Notes: generated from the letters alone by a model not told the origin. DNA of 60,231 nucleotides from Verrucomicrobiota bacterium (GCA_021772675.1 JAJFLO010000502.1:1-60231); one strand, 5' to 3'; shown: positions 34,001-37,604, counted from the first letter of the stretch. A program made the numbers and translations.

Positions 34001-36369
34001 CACAGGGATTTTATGAAACCTCGCCTTTGTTACCGGGGACTTATTTCCTATCAACTCGTAACAATTTTCTATTTATTAATGAAGCATATGATGATGTACA
34101 ATGCGGCATAACTCCATGTGATTTATTCACTGCTGGCAATCCGGTTGTTGTTCCTCAAAACGGAACAGCGCCGGACATAGATTTTTCGTTGGAATTAGGC
34201 GGCCAGATTTCGGGTACTGTATTTGCTGCCAATGGGACGACTGCGCTGTCATCAGATACCAATATAAAAGTTCAGGTCATAAACGGTAATGCCTGCAGAC
34301 CTCCTGCCATTGTAAAAGAAGTTCCTATTGCCAGTGACGGCCGGTATTTTATTGACGAAATCCCATCCGGAAATTATGTGCTATTAATTAATAATGGCGG
34401 AACAAACTATCTTGAGATGTTTTATTCGTCTTCTGGAAGCATAATTGATTGTAGAATCGCTGAATTAATTACAGTGGAGGCCGGAGGAATTTTGGAAAAC
34501 CATGATTTTCAACTCGATCTTGGCGGTTTCGTTTCCGGGACACTTTTTGATCAGAATAATACAACACCACTAGATAATCCTAACATAGAACTGGTGCTGA
34601 TTAACGGGGATCCATGTGGAGACTATAGAGAAATTAACTCGGTAGTAATCGATTCAAGTGGTCAGTTTTTGTTTAACGCTATACCTCAAGGGACTTATTT
34701 CATACGCATAAAGAGTATAAATACGCGTTATATTGAAACATGGTATGATGCGGAGGAGGGCAGTTTTAATTGTGAAGAGGCATTACCATTTACGGTTACT
34801 GTAGAGATAGAAACTGCCAATTTAAATTTCGTGCTGCAGCGCGGCACTCTGATCGCGGGACAAATAAAAGATTCCTCGACAAATGCCGGTGTCGATTCTG
34901 TGAATATAATAGTATTTGATGACAATGGACACGAGGTCACGGATGGTCATTCAGATAGCGCCGGGTTTTATGAAATCCGGTCAGGGTTACCAAGCGGTTT
35001 TTATTATGCTTTAACCAGAAATAGAGCGGGTTATATTGATAATCGATACGACAACTTGTCGATATGTGTGGCCGGTGATTGTATTGTCACTGATGGTGAT
35101 TTGCTGCTTGTACCCAATGCAATTATCACAATTAGGAATGTAGATTTCATTCTTGATTTAGGCGGAACAATATCCGGAGAAGTATTGCTTAGTGGTGATC
35201 CCATATCACCTGATCCAGTTATATTGGAGATATTTAATTCAGCAGGCGAAAAGGTTGATCAAACAGAAACGCGATTTGATATGTATAGAACCTCCGGATT
35301 ATCGGATGGGTCTTATTATATTCGAACACGGAATACTAGCAGTTATATTGATAAATTATATAATGAAATCGATTGTATTGGAAATTGTATCTTCACAGCA
35401 GGTACTCTTGTCGATGTAACGTCAGGTAATGATACCTCCTCGATAGATTTTGTATTGTTTGCGGGTGCCTCAATTTCAGGAACTATAAAAGATTCGACAA
35501 CGAATATGCTTCTCAGGAACGTTAAAGTCGAAGTTTTGAGTGGAACTGGTTCTATTGTAACCGATGGTACTACGGATATTAATGGTTTTTATGAATCGGA
35601 TGCAGGGTTATTGGAAGGGACGTATTATGTTGCGGTAAATAATCCGGAAAACTATCTCGCGCAAATATACAACAGGGTCAATTGTGCTGAACAAACCTGT
35701 GTGCCGGCCTCCGAAGGAACCCCAATAGAGATTTCGTCAGGCGGTACTAATGACAGCATTGATTTTGCTCTTGATCCGACGTTTCATATTACTGAAGTGG
35801 CAGCATGCGAGGATCATGGTTCGGCGGGTGAAATTTGTATTCCAATTAATTTTAACGACAAAGATATACTATCGCGTGCCTGTGGTGTGTGTCGTATCAA
35901 GATAACGTTTAACAAAGTAGTCAACCAATCCACTGTAAGTGATATTACCAGTGCGTTGTCTTTGTTCGGTGTCGAAAATGGCAACGTCACATCGACGATA
36001 ACGGCCGATCCAGTCAACGTGGTAGGTTCCGGTTCAGAATTGATTCTTAACATTTCATTATCACCGAGTGATGCAAATCTGGATGTCTTTTCATTAAATC
36101 TGTTTTCAACAATAATAGATAGCTCAGGCACCTCGTTGTCAGGGGATCGTGATATTACCTTTTCGGTATCTATCGGCGAGGTTAACGGTGTGTCTCCTGT
36201 AGATATAGGTGACATGATTGCGGTAAGAGCCAGGGCAGGAGAGGTTGTTAACCAGGAAAATGCAAAATACGATATTAATCGGGATGGGTCTATAGATGGA
36301 GCAGGAGATATCGGAGCGATACGACTTAAATTAGGCAATAAGATTGGGACACCAGTATCAGCTGATTGA
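7090..36369 (+). CDS. Giant secreted multidomain surface protein (9,759 aa) with dockerin-like C-terminus
   Basis: One uninterrupted frame of 29.3 kb. ATG 7090 is chosen because it begins a clean signal peptide (MISRINVYLSLFFLLFSPAC..., residues 1-23) behind AAAAGGAA; the frame is open 15 codons earlier. Approximate order: N-terminal beta-sandwich (24-205); WxxTSGDNSWHTTSNW start of a beta-helix (210-870); two glycine-rich modules (871-1124, 1205-1458); more beta-helix (1570-2140); SdrD-B-like domain (2151-2272); six ~830-residue units of Ig-like, pre-peptidase-C-like and beta-propeller domains (2276-7237); a GPGSLRQAILDAN-type beta-helix with an inserted PA14-like domain (7241-7788, PA14 about 7464-7591); a ligand-binding-like sandwich (7791-7961); invasin-like Ig domains; an alpha-helical six-hairpin glycosidase-like domain (8164-8531); a second beta-helix (8536-8931); six carboxypeptidase-regulatory-like repeats (8935-9567); a four-Cys domain; and a dockerin-like pair (9696-9759). 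Probably an adhesin or scaffold. No membrane anchor or sorting signal is seen. Confidence 0.9.
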   Translation: MISRINVYLSLFFLLFSPACLMAITLGQIDDFEDTTELGWDIQQTYDYPQNIPTDGPDGTGDNYLQYQTSGLTSGAGSRMAFFNRTQWKDDYITVGVTEIKMHVNNLGSTDLNLRIGYSESAGNSGTWWISKNPVTISFGSGWQLISLPVDESNLSLAADSSGSLPYSTVMGAVAEVRILSSTSGNFRGDLITTANLGVDNITTNPIPLTWTNTSGDNSWHTTSNWDSGVVPGSGDDVVIPDLTGDNIITYSIGTTNVKTLAIAGDMLSITGGALGITDTSIISGKITLAGGTFDISGPVTVNDLVNCTSGNLMISGTLTLTGGFDFNVSPTLITSGGGTLILQTGTTNSWNISSTTDFQIDNVTVSSAGTINYTTSNAGAVELLNGGILRNEVGGVFNFQTGTAGIDAGTGGGTFDNLGTVQKTATIQTTLIDSAFNSNAGSAIDVQMGVLQLTGGGTSTGSLTFSGGGPAFRGGTHTLLTGTAITGRLTLNFTNGGVLNIPGTASITGGGLNIDNTETSSTTGGGTLSLLAGTTNTWNIPSSFDHRIDGVTVSNGGTLNFIDVSTGSLDILNGGILRNEVSGIFDIQSALGIAINSSTSDGMFNNFGMIQKTTTTQTARVIAAVSNNSDSTLDVRQGILQLDDLAINNGTILLAADAAMDIDSTTFDNASGAMIQGEGTLDVSGTTFTNSGSITPGTLAGTLTITGDLNLNATSIIDIELAGTTTAGTDYDLIAVSGTANLDGALNISSFGAFTPEVSDIFQAVTYGGHTGVFATINSPPNTTFTPSYNADNVSLEVTNITVEVTLSTDTTITGSLCSDNSSNNIIIDAGVTVTCDCDLTAFPNGWEMNNLTVNGTITHLDQATDGVVIAAGGDVTVSAAGMIDADSKGFNGGNADTSGSGDGATAGGTGAGAGFGGIGGPLNGSGGAAYGSLAMPDNLGSGAGGVHDGTNNIDYKGGDGGGKIKLNVNGTLTLNGTVKADGGAGAGSSTTRSAGGGSGGSIWISTDVFTGNTGSVVADGGDGFNGGGSGGGGRISVYFNTNSFFGEISAGGGQIAAANGIGGAGTIYLKDSANNIFDLIIENGANIANADTPVNSADDFGDQPIQRLIVVNSRPNITGSMMINSDTSLFSSMMTVSDTLNIHDDLDIIDSSLIVAGNLAPINNISFSSTSSLTVADLQTVEDIIITDGTILNHFPGDTRGLTITAPNLTINDGGAIDADLLGFTGGNATDPGLGTGGAPGDTGTGGGYGGNGGPVSVDGGIAYGSLSAPGDLGSGGAGSRDGTNSIDYQGGDGGGRIRLNIAGTLLINGRISANSAAGTGSSTTRSAGGGSGGSINISVSVFSGSIGAVTANGGDGLNGGGSGSGGRIAIYFDTNNFFGSITASAGSASAGEVGGAGTIFIKDNATAVFDLIMQNVNGLADAITPVDVALDFDGETVKDFIAIGSNPVIAGSLLTLQHVLIFGSRPDIDGDISFTDSSFVDFLITGISGTQVGGFDVSGTANFDGASRINFEGFNPSVSDSFTLATYAGRNGEFDDVDIPSTITADVNYNTGDVTVNVTGVVVENQWIAGTGGEWTDGSNWSLGIPTAIHTAIINIGGGNTITVSSGSNQVFAIVSQENIEIGGGSLTIQNESTINGSLTISDGLISGDGDVTVNGSFNWSGGTMDGSGRTILNGGGSINGSNSKILNGARILENNDTLNWSGIGPINTVTGSSQIYNTGTGTFNILNEDGIDYEFDSGLTFDNQGIFLRTSGSGSVRFLGVFNHSGLAFIDTGELELSGGGTSSGSFELLDGTVLDIEQGHTFNPGTLISGDGIVEFSDGTVVINDGTMSSQINISGADVEANAAQTFSKINLSGGSVGGSGTITLTDLLTWTGGTIGGSDVINADAGVAIGGTAAKTLNRTVNSNFSGSLNWNSQSQVNGTGTFNHQSGRIDLSSEFTFVANFNNESAILKFNSFTNTFSGLFTNSGFITIDLGTIEVGTAVENSGFINIKNPARFKASGATFLNSETGRIYGAGELDVSTADFTNSGMIKPGTSSATAGEFTINGNMTLTETSVIEIELGGIDSGPPTEFDILNITGNIDLNGELNVSLINGYTPDAGDQLTILNYASKSNDFSQINLPASNNGLMWRHLTGAAQFQLQFVDASASVGSRVWQDENGNGVDDAGESGLSDIAVNLFQEGGDGVAGTMDDLRVESATTSGSGDYGFSQLIPGNYFLQFILQADLIFTAPNQTGNDDLDSDVDPSTGFTPIFTLTSGEANLSLDAGFLQIPGPRIINYIQFDENNRDGVLTSFNVSFDLPLTESDLGSEDVRVTNHTTIQDFSPLNFIYDPLLNEIVVTFINLPDGIYTLQLDSGIDAFRGLNNGLLDGSPALPLPSGEGVPGDDFVLDFSVETNDVVSLTGLIAEDPPGSLIYREFFEGILAPGDTDIITRDIDGNQTLSIALIPEDFSIQGHIDVTDSAGNPIRTATASAPGENVLVQSIQIIDFTSVSISVNCVSGLGRYNLELVLNSAFEEEFYLGGDNDTIANAQPLDSSAVSLTGTADRFAVLGRNSGTNDDYYAVSMNVNDSMTIAATEVDLEILNVSGDVLSNGEQEPFRLISTIQDFVAPAKEMFYIRVYAAQGTDYTLLITRNSIFNIEPDTVFGSIPDITRHGTALGSINNDLFNRDGVPITGSVIIEGSPLTLGINGDGSFVTIDSTVGLVFENVEFLTPGTPLASFSISFDGQNFINASPSDQSEISVSMFNLSDNNFKGVRIIGTVGGNLLLERIVGLEIGNPFAIIATRLTNISDNTVIDVGWLENFDPDQDAVQFGFDTSNDVVLGGQFIRASKQTPDFPEGLTLGIGTDDDRAVMSAEGFFNIDPFDIIDSPVDPDGFSEDIAIGAAFDFGDLLPGESVQGAFLIIVGESPAAADSIFQENSASEIGLGDTDLYKFNVNAGDQLLLNTSLIAAGQGIFNNELNPAVELYNPAGDLVASDNDSDDGINASLSHTANESGVYSALVSAEENKGEYIVSLTGHTGGVPEFSVTDSSPSNGRFVSAFPGQMEIDLSQWVLVPSIDVNDLLINGNPADNVSMISGRKVVFDISSADVGDGLYSYAIAAGSITSAANQQIQGFAGNFTVDSIVPSVQTININGTNLADNNIVAAGSPSVGIQLNEVINSTFLDIDDISVVNNDLGLTVEPHNIAFNNSTFLLTLELVDVFAEGNHTLSLVSGNNGFQDLAGNLLDGDGDGTGGDDFTVEFNIDVEELSLPDLAPVRPMGSLIFRSNVSGVSHVTNDTDSYTLNLSSGQRISVRMTPLNAATIQGQVEILDPGSNSISLVSASTAGDSALTPSIQILTSGLHIFSFTSLDGVGLYVADIVSNAVFEAESIGGDANNDSGTAQNLSGIELNLSNGVKQIAVLGEVSSDTDNDYYSFSLSAADSVTVSTRSSSGGTVSIQLVNSSGTPVAAGVSGRFNIDQIVENFVAPDSDTYFVIVSAAANTAYSLTLVFGGSFETELNNRFSDVIQDMTPIGNMLGSFRDPMVLYGATGQGEALIQFDQNQSNTFEIGNIGFSQFVEIEFRSDGVLFGTSFSSLLKIDPFTAQTERIGSNFDFGAIHALEFADDNTLYAVAQGVFGTVDTGSGIFSEIGPTGFSVIGGLAFRPSDNVLFGVTSRTIPSNLVTIDTSTGVASIVGPTGFDKIASLEFGSDGVLYGGIGNNTDSEGALITINPDTGDAEFLTSSGHGNLAGLSFFPLDPADLFSFQANSGDNLTLTTSTPIEEPGQPENNLSPIVELLFDDGINDPVVVETIDNGGGDGRNVSLDHNAASDGTYIVKVSRADNNSGDYQLNISGMTANAPSFAVQDSIPENNVLLSVFPATYTILFNNGVLLNSLDASDLLVNSVSAADFTVNNGTSISFDIGGTNSGNGTYQVEIAAAVISSISGQQNAGFIRSFTVDSSPPTVTDVVVDSNSITEGASTLTAGPLIFDISFSEELIENTIAINGIAVVNDGTSQTIMPDSISYNPATSILTLEFSIMNSEGPHSLVLPGDSGTFQDLAGNPLDGNGDGTGGDNFSLEFFVDVNSVVISALNPISPFGSLVYGIDFIGNFNSNGDIDSYLIEFEAGHNLSIRLSPLDNSILGSVKLFDPDEAQIAMDDSITAGESVILQTVSIGSSGVYRIDFSNTTGLGNYELQFLLNSAIEEEHFTPVANDTISEAEDISDSSFELAVDHSRMAVIGFGDGQPDLYAFSLESGEHVSVLVESFSSSSNIDQLQILDSTGFVLARGTDQGLNIDQQILNFFVPVSDIYFTEVIAASDSEYSLTVMRNLSIEGEPNNQFDAIISDITQTGAALGNLSKNGTLFGATGQSLQLIEINPETGQNFVILDLVGGNRFVELEFRNDGILFGADRELLIKIDLNSGVVESIGADPAARALHALEFADDGTLYAVAQGFFGIVDAETGEFDPIASTGFGTVGGLAFDRSTGKLFGVFTNTLPSQLIEIDTATGDVTSIGDTGFNKITSLEFGPDGTLYAGVGENSNGFDGVLITIDPVTGGGTLIGPTGYSNLAGLSFMPPDVVDHFRFSANAGDVLTMSTLTPGDGAGEPTNNLDPIIELFFDDPVSGPLLIGNDDNSADDGVNAELTHTAFSSGSYIAGVSSGGESTGDYFLDIAGITGASEDFSVVRTIPADGMIFDPADSVPSTFSVVFNQNILLSSVDASDLTINGSSTDAVNVVDGRSLNFDITGANSGPGLYTVVIPEDAILSVTGQSLPESVFQFGLTTGGPVVISSSIRNGDVFNRGDIVFQAQFDSELQQEELGEEDISLVNSFGDQIFATLFIYDLVTSTLTVQFNNLSDDDYSLRLSSDVNGFRDIQERLLDGGPSFPLPSGDGLEGDDFVIDFSVDEDVRPFPVPLVEVEPLGSLIYEGFVRGGLYNADDIDSFALDLDGNQTLSVIMMPHTSSIAGRIELFDQSENMLGSVSAATAGDSVVLQSVSIPDEGTYTLTLSGHEGFGGFDLRLILNGLFEDESITNQDNNSLVNAQSLDSSGILLMAGADRLAVLGRLDGDDDFYSVNLAVDVPTSFVITSNEADVHFDVLDGTGMQLAAGIDGIGNVNQYISDFVVDAAMGAGDYYVRVTADAPENYSLIITRGSQFDIEPNDNLGNAKNIGLTRQVLGAVNSRENQLFASNSRNNDLLTINPITGAGTVIANIANAAGNITEIEWSPDGAKLYATTGGGSGAIHVINAETGAVISSSFHVFGALNGLEFDASGALLGTYIPNPGTPSELVNVDPETGALSTIGSTGFSNIGGLAFDDNFDRLFGITSGNNNARQLLEINADTGAATLIADTDLPAEASSLEFDSRGNLLTAASDGNLYKLDPATAQSTLIGELGTASKLSGLSLVPLVDNFDSYIFNIVEAGTLTARTATPGGGPGQPENSLDPVVNLFLVENETTEIQVASDDNGESESRDARLDYAVSSEKTGKYRISVGKMGDSEGNYNISIDGSTAGMIENPDPFIVQATIPQDGVETHMTVDEYEIEFNEAVRLTTFELSDIVITNPVAGDLHPADFDIIDGRTLRLDLSGTFTVDGDYTVTIAENTVTSVSGKQNVLFSADFRLDTELPVVTSITANSNPLNSRDVLVRAPLSISIQFNEALVEDLLNSNDILLSNDSFNSGFLPDIFEYDAATRVLTLDYNDLGEGDYTLTLNSSPGNFRDLAGNLLDGNADGTGGDNFVINFTVDVDSQLYPALAPVKPAGSLLFGQTVHGAFHELADTDSYSINLDPNQAVSVRLTPGSGTALSGQIDVIDPGLNVVRTAAASASGDTVLLQGIDIDAGGLYTFDFSLTDANAGTYEIEIVANGFFEFESYNLEPNNSREMAQDLDRSKPDLANSVKQFAVIGNGDGSGLEDWYSFSADTNDTISIIFHSIFNTGGLNFIGLSDHSGSDLAAGTIGFFNTIQHIQNFLVPASGTYFLNVIAPIDTQYTLTVIVNGELHLERNTDVRDISSTGNVLGSLRNENLLFGATGQGGALITVDPLDGAAVTIGNVSISQFFEVEFREDGVLFGSSFSNLIKIDARNGLSDIVGINDPGGALHALEFAPDGTLYAAVQGTFGTIDTNTGQFSQVGFTGFNVIGGLALRPDDNVLFGVSPETVPSNLVTIDITTGNATIVGPIGFNNVAALEFGPDGILYGGIGSNANGFDGSLITIDPDNGTGTFIGTSGFSDLTGLSFLPADQIDTVHFQGSEGNMVTISSATPFDLEGEPANNLDPAVELLFLDGTNNPVTVVMDDDSGSDDKNVDLSHELTQSGTYIIDVSASAETSGDYILNVDGHTGPPAPFSVEQTIPENNEVLSFFPQVYTVEFSHGILLPSLASGILINGNSASNVFIPDGRTVEFDLDGFDDGDGVYNISIPQDSIESITGRTNSAFFASFTVDRSSVTVTEVVVDGTAVSGSAAVFQTGPVSFQIEFSEPLINDTDYSGAALLENTTTNSLLNPNSYSYDDINQILTVGFANLVEEGNYQLNLNSAHSALRDRAGNSLDGNHDGSPGGNFILSFAIDVQSVAMSPLDPVPPFGSLVFENRFTGFFDNADSDTYILELISEHTISIKLTPVNASIRGKIDILDDGDNLLTSGSSFFQGDTALVQTFPVPSTGNYKLVFSNLTGAAGSYEIQVLLNSRIEEESPGFTNNNSIADAENIMGSEFFVSSSKSRWSVFGVGQFGDDMYSFDLGAGEAASFLLSFQTQGDALLELLDSSGVVLTTSIFTSGLNKIDQHILDFISPSAATYYARVISSDNVQYHLLITRNSTFEIEPNNTININVQDLTLSKAVLGNIGRPGVLLGATGLDQKLIQINPLTGSSSEFFDIGLNPFNELEFRDDGILFGAGGSQFVQIDLADKEVELITMTPPAQSFDALEFAPDGTLYAVAQGVFGTVNPQTGDFISIGNVGVGIVGGISVNPDNGELLGVATDAFPSNLISIDIFTGAGTIIGSTGINNLSSLDFAPDGRLFAGVGAFFDGTQGTLIEIDPVTGAGTFIGSTGFSSLSGLSVMPPDPGDSFRISANTGDTLIITTHTPGDSGSEPLNSLDPFVDLYFSDPIDGLTRVADGDKGHADDRNVILNHLVTETGIYIISIHGVNDSSGDYFLEVTGSTASLQKFEVIETAPGDDELLTDLPTAFRIEFSEQLIFPSVETDDFMINGRVPDFFTFINADTIELGIASADESEEIFGVMLEAGSISGISGQFIDESVVTFQVISDEVSLVVTTNTNDEGPGSLRQAILDANTDDSLSQIVFNIPGVGPFHILPSLRNPLPEITQPIIIDGYSQPGAFENELTDANNAILKIILDGSNLNQSENGLVIVSGGSTIRGLVINNFPGHGILLSENGNNKIEGNYIGVDPSGMTAQGNGLNGILIQGISDNNIGGLLPEQQNLISGNNLHGINVSGFIGYSEFPDVSSLTPDFTGNFPVIDFPDTFSDFTSSDGITPLEAGANNPFIDQFAAQFSGYLQVSDDADYTINLGSDDGARLFIDDELIINRNFLSNFTTTSVTLSLTAGTHSIQLDYFENFEAAALLLTVETEVTGAAAILSVDEAGVVSGLAGAFYQLPGTITHFADNNRIQGNLIGTDAIGTSDIGNQEDGINLDLANNNIIGGLFQHAGNTIAYNFDAGVGISNGNQNQIRINSIFENRNIGIALSGAANNLQLAPLITTSFINENDELIIAFDGKRFSSNTAFDVDIEFFMADGFFPAQGKSFIGSAVLDGTDTASMNFGNAASLGVSVGNPVVATATDANGNTSPFSLASMVRNDIFPVSGIIDDFSPAEQYNLINRNDIKLPNQPFGGFTDDDATLGAGNTNDKVINDGVLTFFLTPPSGYWFSVIGEEGADISNNDYLVMRMKKGGAGTFNFTVQLTSPIFVPDAGVFRRFFDSSVSFLSEEDQFETINLPLSTFGTAGDLSFIKTVTIFFPSTSGTLGIDQIVLSPTRLPNTIEMSMPNSVNSGDNVTIDLKVRDENGNLINDFGGDVILSADCGAVITPDVINNFTSGESTGQYSITGRGNITVTAVEKLSNVSVIKTITVNNTTPAVIAGFDIDVPENPIANALFPVKITALDADGNPMPCNTFSESIDLAISNGTITPNQATLINGTAIVYVSVSDFGINELIVSLTSDAGISGSSGDINVGDGQSGNDELEFLRNQIIDSSGGLVDEVPDEIDPIQRANTYSNALAVIAFVHRGLTAGDTASLELAEDVLTQYQSLQIDSGVNTGGFYDSYNLHNDPPVPFSDTVTTGNNAWMLMSINFYTLNTGDAQFVPAGLELGEFLALRQNQNEADPNFGGVYSRNTLPGIFVTEHNAAVLSAFRNLAKLPGLSIEEIANFSQRAQDVENFIITQLFDAANQRFRTRAGIDSTVTALDAQTFPFLSLHRNIGLLPDLRASIDFAINDLIIDQNYLGQQVTGPIRLNNSEQQFLWIEGSGQLALALDSLQQSPEGTPLHFNTLESILTNMQLVQHLSGGYPNFLGEQLDGSEVVGNDDPGVSATVWRYFNEVFPSLNPFDGIIPQIFTVANANDSGAGSLRQAILDTNATAGFDHIRFNISGTGPHIITPSVNNPLPEITDPVMIDGYTQTGATHNTPQNSNNDAQLKIMLDGSDLVSSEDGLFITGGGSTISGLVIGNFPGDGISLTANGGNVITGCFIGTDITGLEARRNAGDGILIEADSGNNRIGGEPSIDGNIISGNGDDGISVIGDNNLILGNFIGTDANSNPVLGNGADGIIIVGSDNIVAGPLNRPGNIIAGNTGDGVSVDPGNGNRIQSNSIVNNGGLGIDLGDDGMTENDQLDADTGPNFIQNFPVIVNASISSDDHLVVHYYIDSHPGNSTYPLTAQFFVQKEESGIQRQFFLGEDTYSEQNYNDIIKIVDLGSVLSVASPGEQILSTATDSDNNTSEFSDLFILRSESDNAGAVSGQIVRDTDSSPIRGIFIDIYDDSGNFVVFTVSDSQGFYETSPLLPGTYFLSTRNNFLFINEAYDDVQCGITPCDLFTAGNPVVVPQNGTAPDIDFSLELGGQISGTVFAANGTTALSSDTNIKVQVINGNACRPPAIVKEVPIASDGRYFIDEIPSGNYVLLINNGGTNYLEMFYSSSGSIIDCRIAELITVEAGGILENHDFQLDLGGFVSGTLFDQNNTTPLDNPNIELVLINGDPCGDYREINSVVIDSSGQFLFNAIPQGTYFIRIKSINTRYIETWYDAEEGSFNCEEALPFTVTVEIETANLNFVLQRGTLIAGQIKDSSTNAGVDSVNIIVFDDNGHEVTDGHSDSAGFYEIRSGLPSGFYYALTRNRAGYIDNRYDNLSICVAGDCIVTDGDLLLVPNAIITIRNVDFILDLGGTISGEVLLSGDPISPDPVILEIFNSAGEKVDQTETRFDMYRTSGLSDGSYYIRTRNTSSYIDKLYNEIDCIGNCIFTAGTLVDVTSGNDTSSIDFVLFAGASISGTIKDSTTNMLLRNVKVEVLSGTGSIVTDGTTDINGFYESDAGLLEGTYYVAVNNPENYLAQIYNRVNCAEQTCVPASEGTPIEISSGGTNDSIDFALDPTFHITEVAACEDHGSAGEICIPINFNDKDILSRACGVCRIKITFNKVVNQSTVSDITSALSLFGVENGNVTSTITADPVNVVGSGSELILNISLSPSDANLDVFSLNLFSTIIDSSGTSLSGDRDITFSVSIGEVNGVSPVDIGDMIAVRARAGEVVNQENAKYDINRDGSIDGAGDIGAIRLKLGNKIGTPVSAD
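9700..10461 (+). repeat. Glycine-rich module, copy 1 (inside giant gene)
   Basis: Encodes about 254 residues containing IDADSKGFNGGNA, GGDGGGKIKLNVNGTL, AGSSTTRSAGGGSGGS and GGAGTIYLKD. The same order of motifs recurs 1,002 bases (334 codons) downstream. The Gly runs alternate with short beta-strand sequences, as in surface beta-solenoids. This is an in-frame tandem duplication. Confidence 0.85.
10702..11463 (+). repeat. Glycine-rich module, copy 2 (inside giant gene)
   Basis: Second copy of the module at 9700-10461, with IDADLLGFTGGNA, GGDGGGRIRLNIAGTL, GSSTTRSAGGGSGGS and GGAGTIFIKD in the same order. GSSTTRSAGGGSGGS is identical in both copies, while other parts have diverged substantially. 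The duplication is therefore not recent, or the identical core is under constraint. Confidence 0.85.
13915..21387 (+). repeat. Super-repeat 1 (units 1-3) of giant gene
   Basis: Three consecutive units of 2.4-2.6 kb. Each runs from an Ig-like domain ending LDGxxDGTGGDxF or LDGSPALPLPSGEG, through pre-peptidase-C-like domains, to a propeller block and a further Ig-like domain. Unit landmarks are GAT codons at 14203, 16777 and 19231. Each unit resembles its counterpart in the second super-repeat more than its neighbours: unit 1 pairs with 4, 2 with 5 and 3 with 6. In unit 1 the propeller position is instead occupied by an unrelated ~230-residue domain (about 15060-15780). Confidence 0.82.
21388..28800 (+). 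repeat. Super-repeat 2 (units 4-6) of giant gene
   Basis: Landmarks corresponding to those of the first block occur at 21673, 24205 and 26656. The offsets are 7,470, 7,428 and 7,425 bases, all multiples of three. Units 2 and 5 share near-identical propeller motifs (GATGQG, DGVLFG, HALEFA, PSNLVTID). Units 3 and 6 share PFGSLV and LLNSxIEEE. Units 1 and 4 share LDGNQTLS, DRxAVLGR and the PLPSGxG loop. The pattern fits in-frame duplication of a three-unit block, followed by divergence. Confidence 0.82.
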
Positions 36370-36740
36370 CTATGGAGATGGCCATAAATAAATAAACTTA
36401 TCTTCGGGTCATGGGTTATACGATCCTCAATCACGAATTACTCGAAATAGTTCGCTATTCCTGCCTCCCGCTCGCGAGGGGGATCAATCGGATCAAAAAA
36501 CTCAAAACCAATTCGGAGTGCGAATATGTTCAATTTATTTTAAAGATGCTCAGTTGAGTGTTTGTTGAAGTTATGACCGCCAACATCCGATTCGAATAAA
36601 ACGATTTATAACTGAACCACCGGGGCAAACTAATTTCTGTCCTAAAATGTAAGATTATACTTGAAAATTTACTGTTTCCAATCAACCTTATACTTCAACG
36701 GCTAGCATTATAGTTTAACTTAACCTAATTTATTCGCGAC
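36370..36740. other. Gap between giant gene and PEP-CTERM gene
   Basis: A 371-base non-coding stretch. Around 36455-36485 it carries TCGAAATAGTTCGCTATTCC and TGCCTCCCGCTCGCGAGGGGG. The first string is almost identical to the core of the family A-like element at 59886-60065, so this looks like an eroded element fragment. The GC-rich CTCCCGCTCGCGAGGGGGA dyad could act as a weak terminator, but no T-run follows. No clear promoter was recognised. Confidence 0.5.
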
Positions 36741-37451
36741 ATGAATAGAAAACATCATTATTTCTTCTTGGTTTTTCTGGTACTTTCCTTTTCTATCCAA
36801 GCCAGCTTTATCAATATCGGAATATTCAGTCAACCTGATCCGTTTAGTCATACTGATAGTACGATATTCACTAATCCGAGTACAAGCATAAGTTTATCCC
36901 CTGGAGAAGTCCTTCAACTTTGGACGGGTATTTTCACGGATGTCGATATTGCCGCTGTTCAATATGACACCATTATGCCAACTGGGGGATGGATATTGAA
37001 TTCGAGACAATACAAAACTTATGGTTGGGGAGAAGGAACGGGTGCTCTTGATGAAAGCCTGCCTGTAGAATTTAATTTGCCAGGCAGCGAATCTGTTGCA
37101 GGAATACCTATTATCAACACATTATATAATGGTGTTGGTGAATCTAACTCACTTTTAGATATACGATTTAACGCAGCATTGTTGAATGGAACTTTCAAAA
37201 CCGATGAGTTCGTTCTAGAATCATTTAGTTTAAATCTGCCCTTGGATATTGCTCCCGGAGTATACAATATTAATTTGAATAATATTGCAGCGTTTGATAT
37301 TAATGGGAATCCGTTTCACGGTTTTGTTGACATTGGAAATGGTACTTTTACAGTCAATGTTATCCCGGAACCAGCTACGATTTCATTATTTATCATTGTA
37401 ATTTCAACTGCATTCTTTTCTTCCCGGTCCCGCAGAAAGTCCATCTGTTAA
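36741..37451 (+). CDS. PEP-CTERM surface protein with cohesin-like ectodomain
   Basis: A 236-residue protein with a signal peptide (1-21), one extracellular domain (about 22-205) and a classic PEP-CTERM tail: Pro-Glu-Pro at 209-211, a hydrophobic segment and terminal basic residues (RSRRKSIC). Such tails are recognised and cleaved by exosortase, an established system; no exosortase gene is in the window. The ectodomain has the outline of a cohesin-type beta-sandwich: an early SLSPGEVLQLWTG strand, and a final APGVYNINLNN, DINGNPF, NGTFTV series like the last cohesin strands. That assignment is by eye and uncertain. It lies between two genes whose products end in dockerin-like domains, which fits an anchoring role. 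The start lacks an obvious ribosome binding site. Confidence 0.85.
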   Translation: MNRKHHYFFLVFLVLSFSIQASFINIGIFSQPDPFSHTDSTIFTNPSTSISLSPGEVLQLWTGIFTDVDIAAVQYDTIMPTGGWILNSRQYKTYGWGEGTGALDESLPVEFNLPGSESVAGIPIINTLYNGVGESNSLLDIRFNAALLNGTFKTDEFVLESFSLNLPLDIAPGVYNINLNNIAAFDINGNPFHGFVDIGNGTFTVNVIPEPATISLFIIVISTAFFSSRSRRKSIC

Positions 37452-37493
37452 GTTTTTTCATGCCTCAGTTATTATCCCGTTTTTTAAAATTAT

Positions 37494-37604
37494 CCAGCAG
37501 TCTAAGTTGGACCTATGAAATCGTTTCGCAGTAGATTCTTCTTAACCCGGTTTTCTCACAAACTTTGTGGTGAAAAATCCGGGTTAAGTTCGACAGACTG
37601 CTGG
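37494..37604. repeat. Nested palindrome after the PEP-CTERM gene
   Basis: The outer arms CCAGCAGTCT (37494-37503) and AGACTGCTGG (37595-37604) enclose a strong inner hairpin, CTTAACCCGG...CCGGGTTAAG (37541-37588). It begins 43 bases after the PEP-CTERM stop, so it may also act as a terminator in either direction, although no long T-run follows. A partial relative (GGTTTTCTCACCACTTTGTAG) occurs near 37932. Confidence 0.65.
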
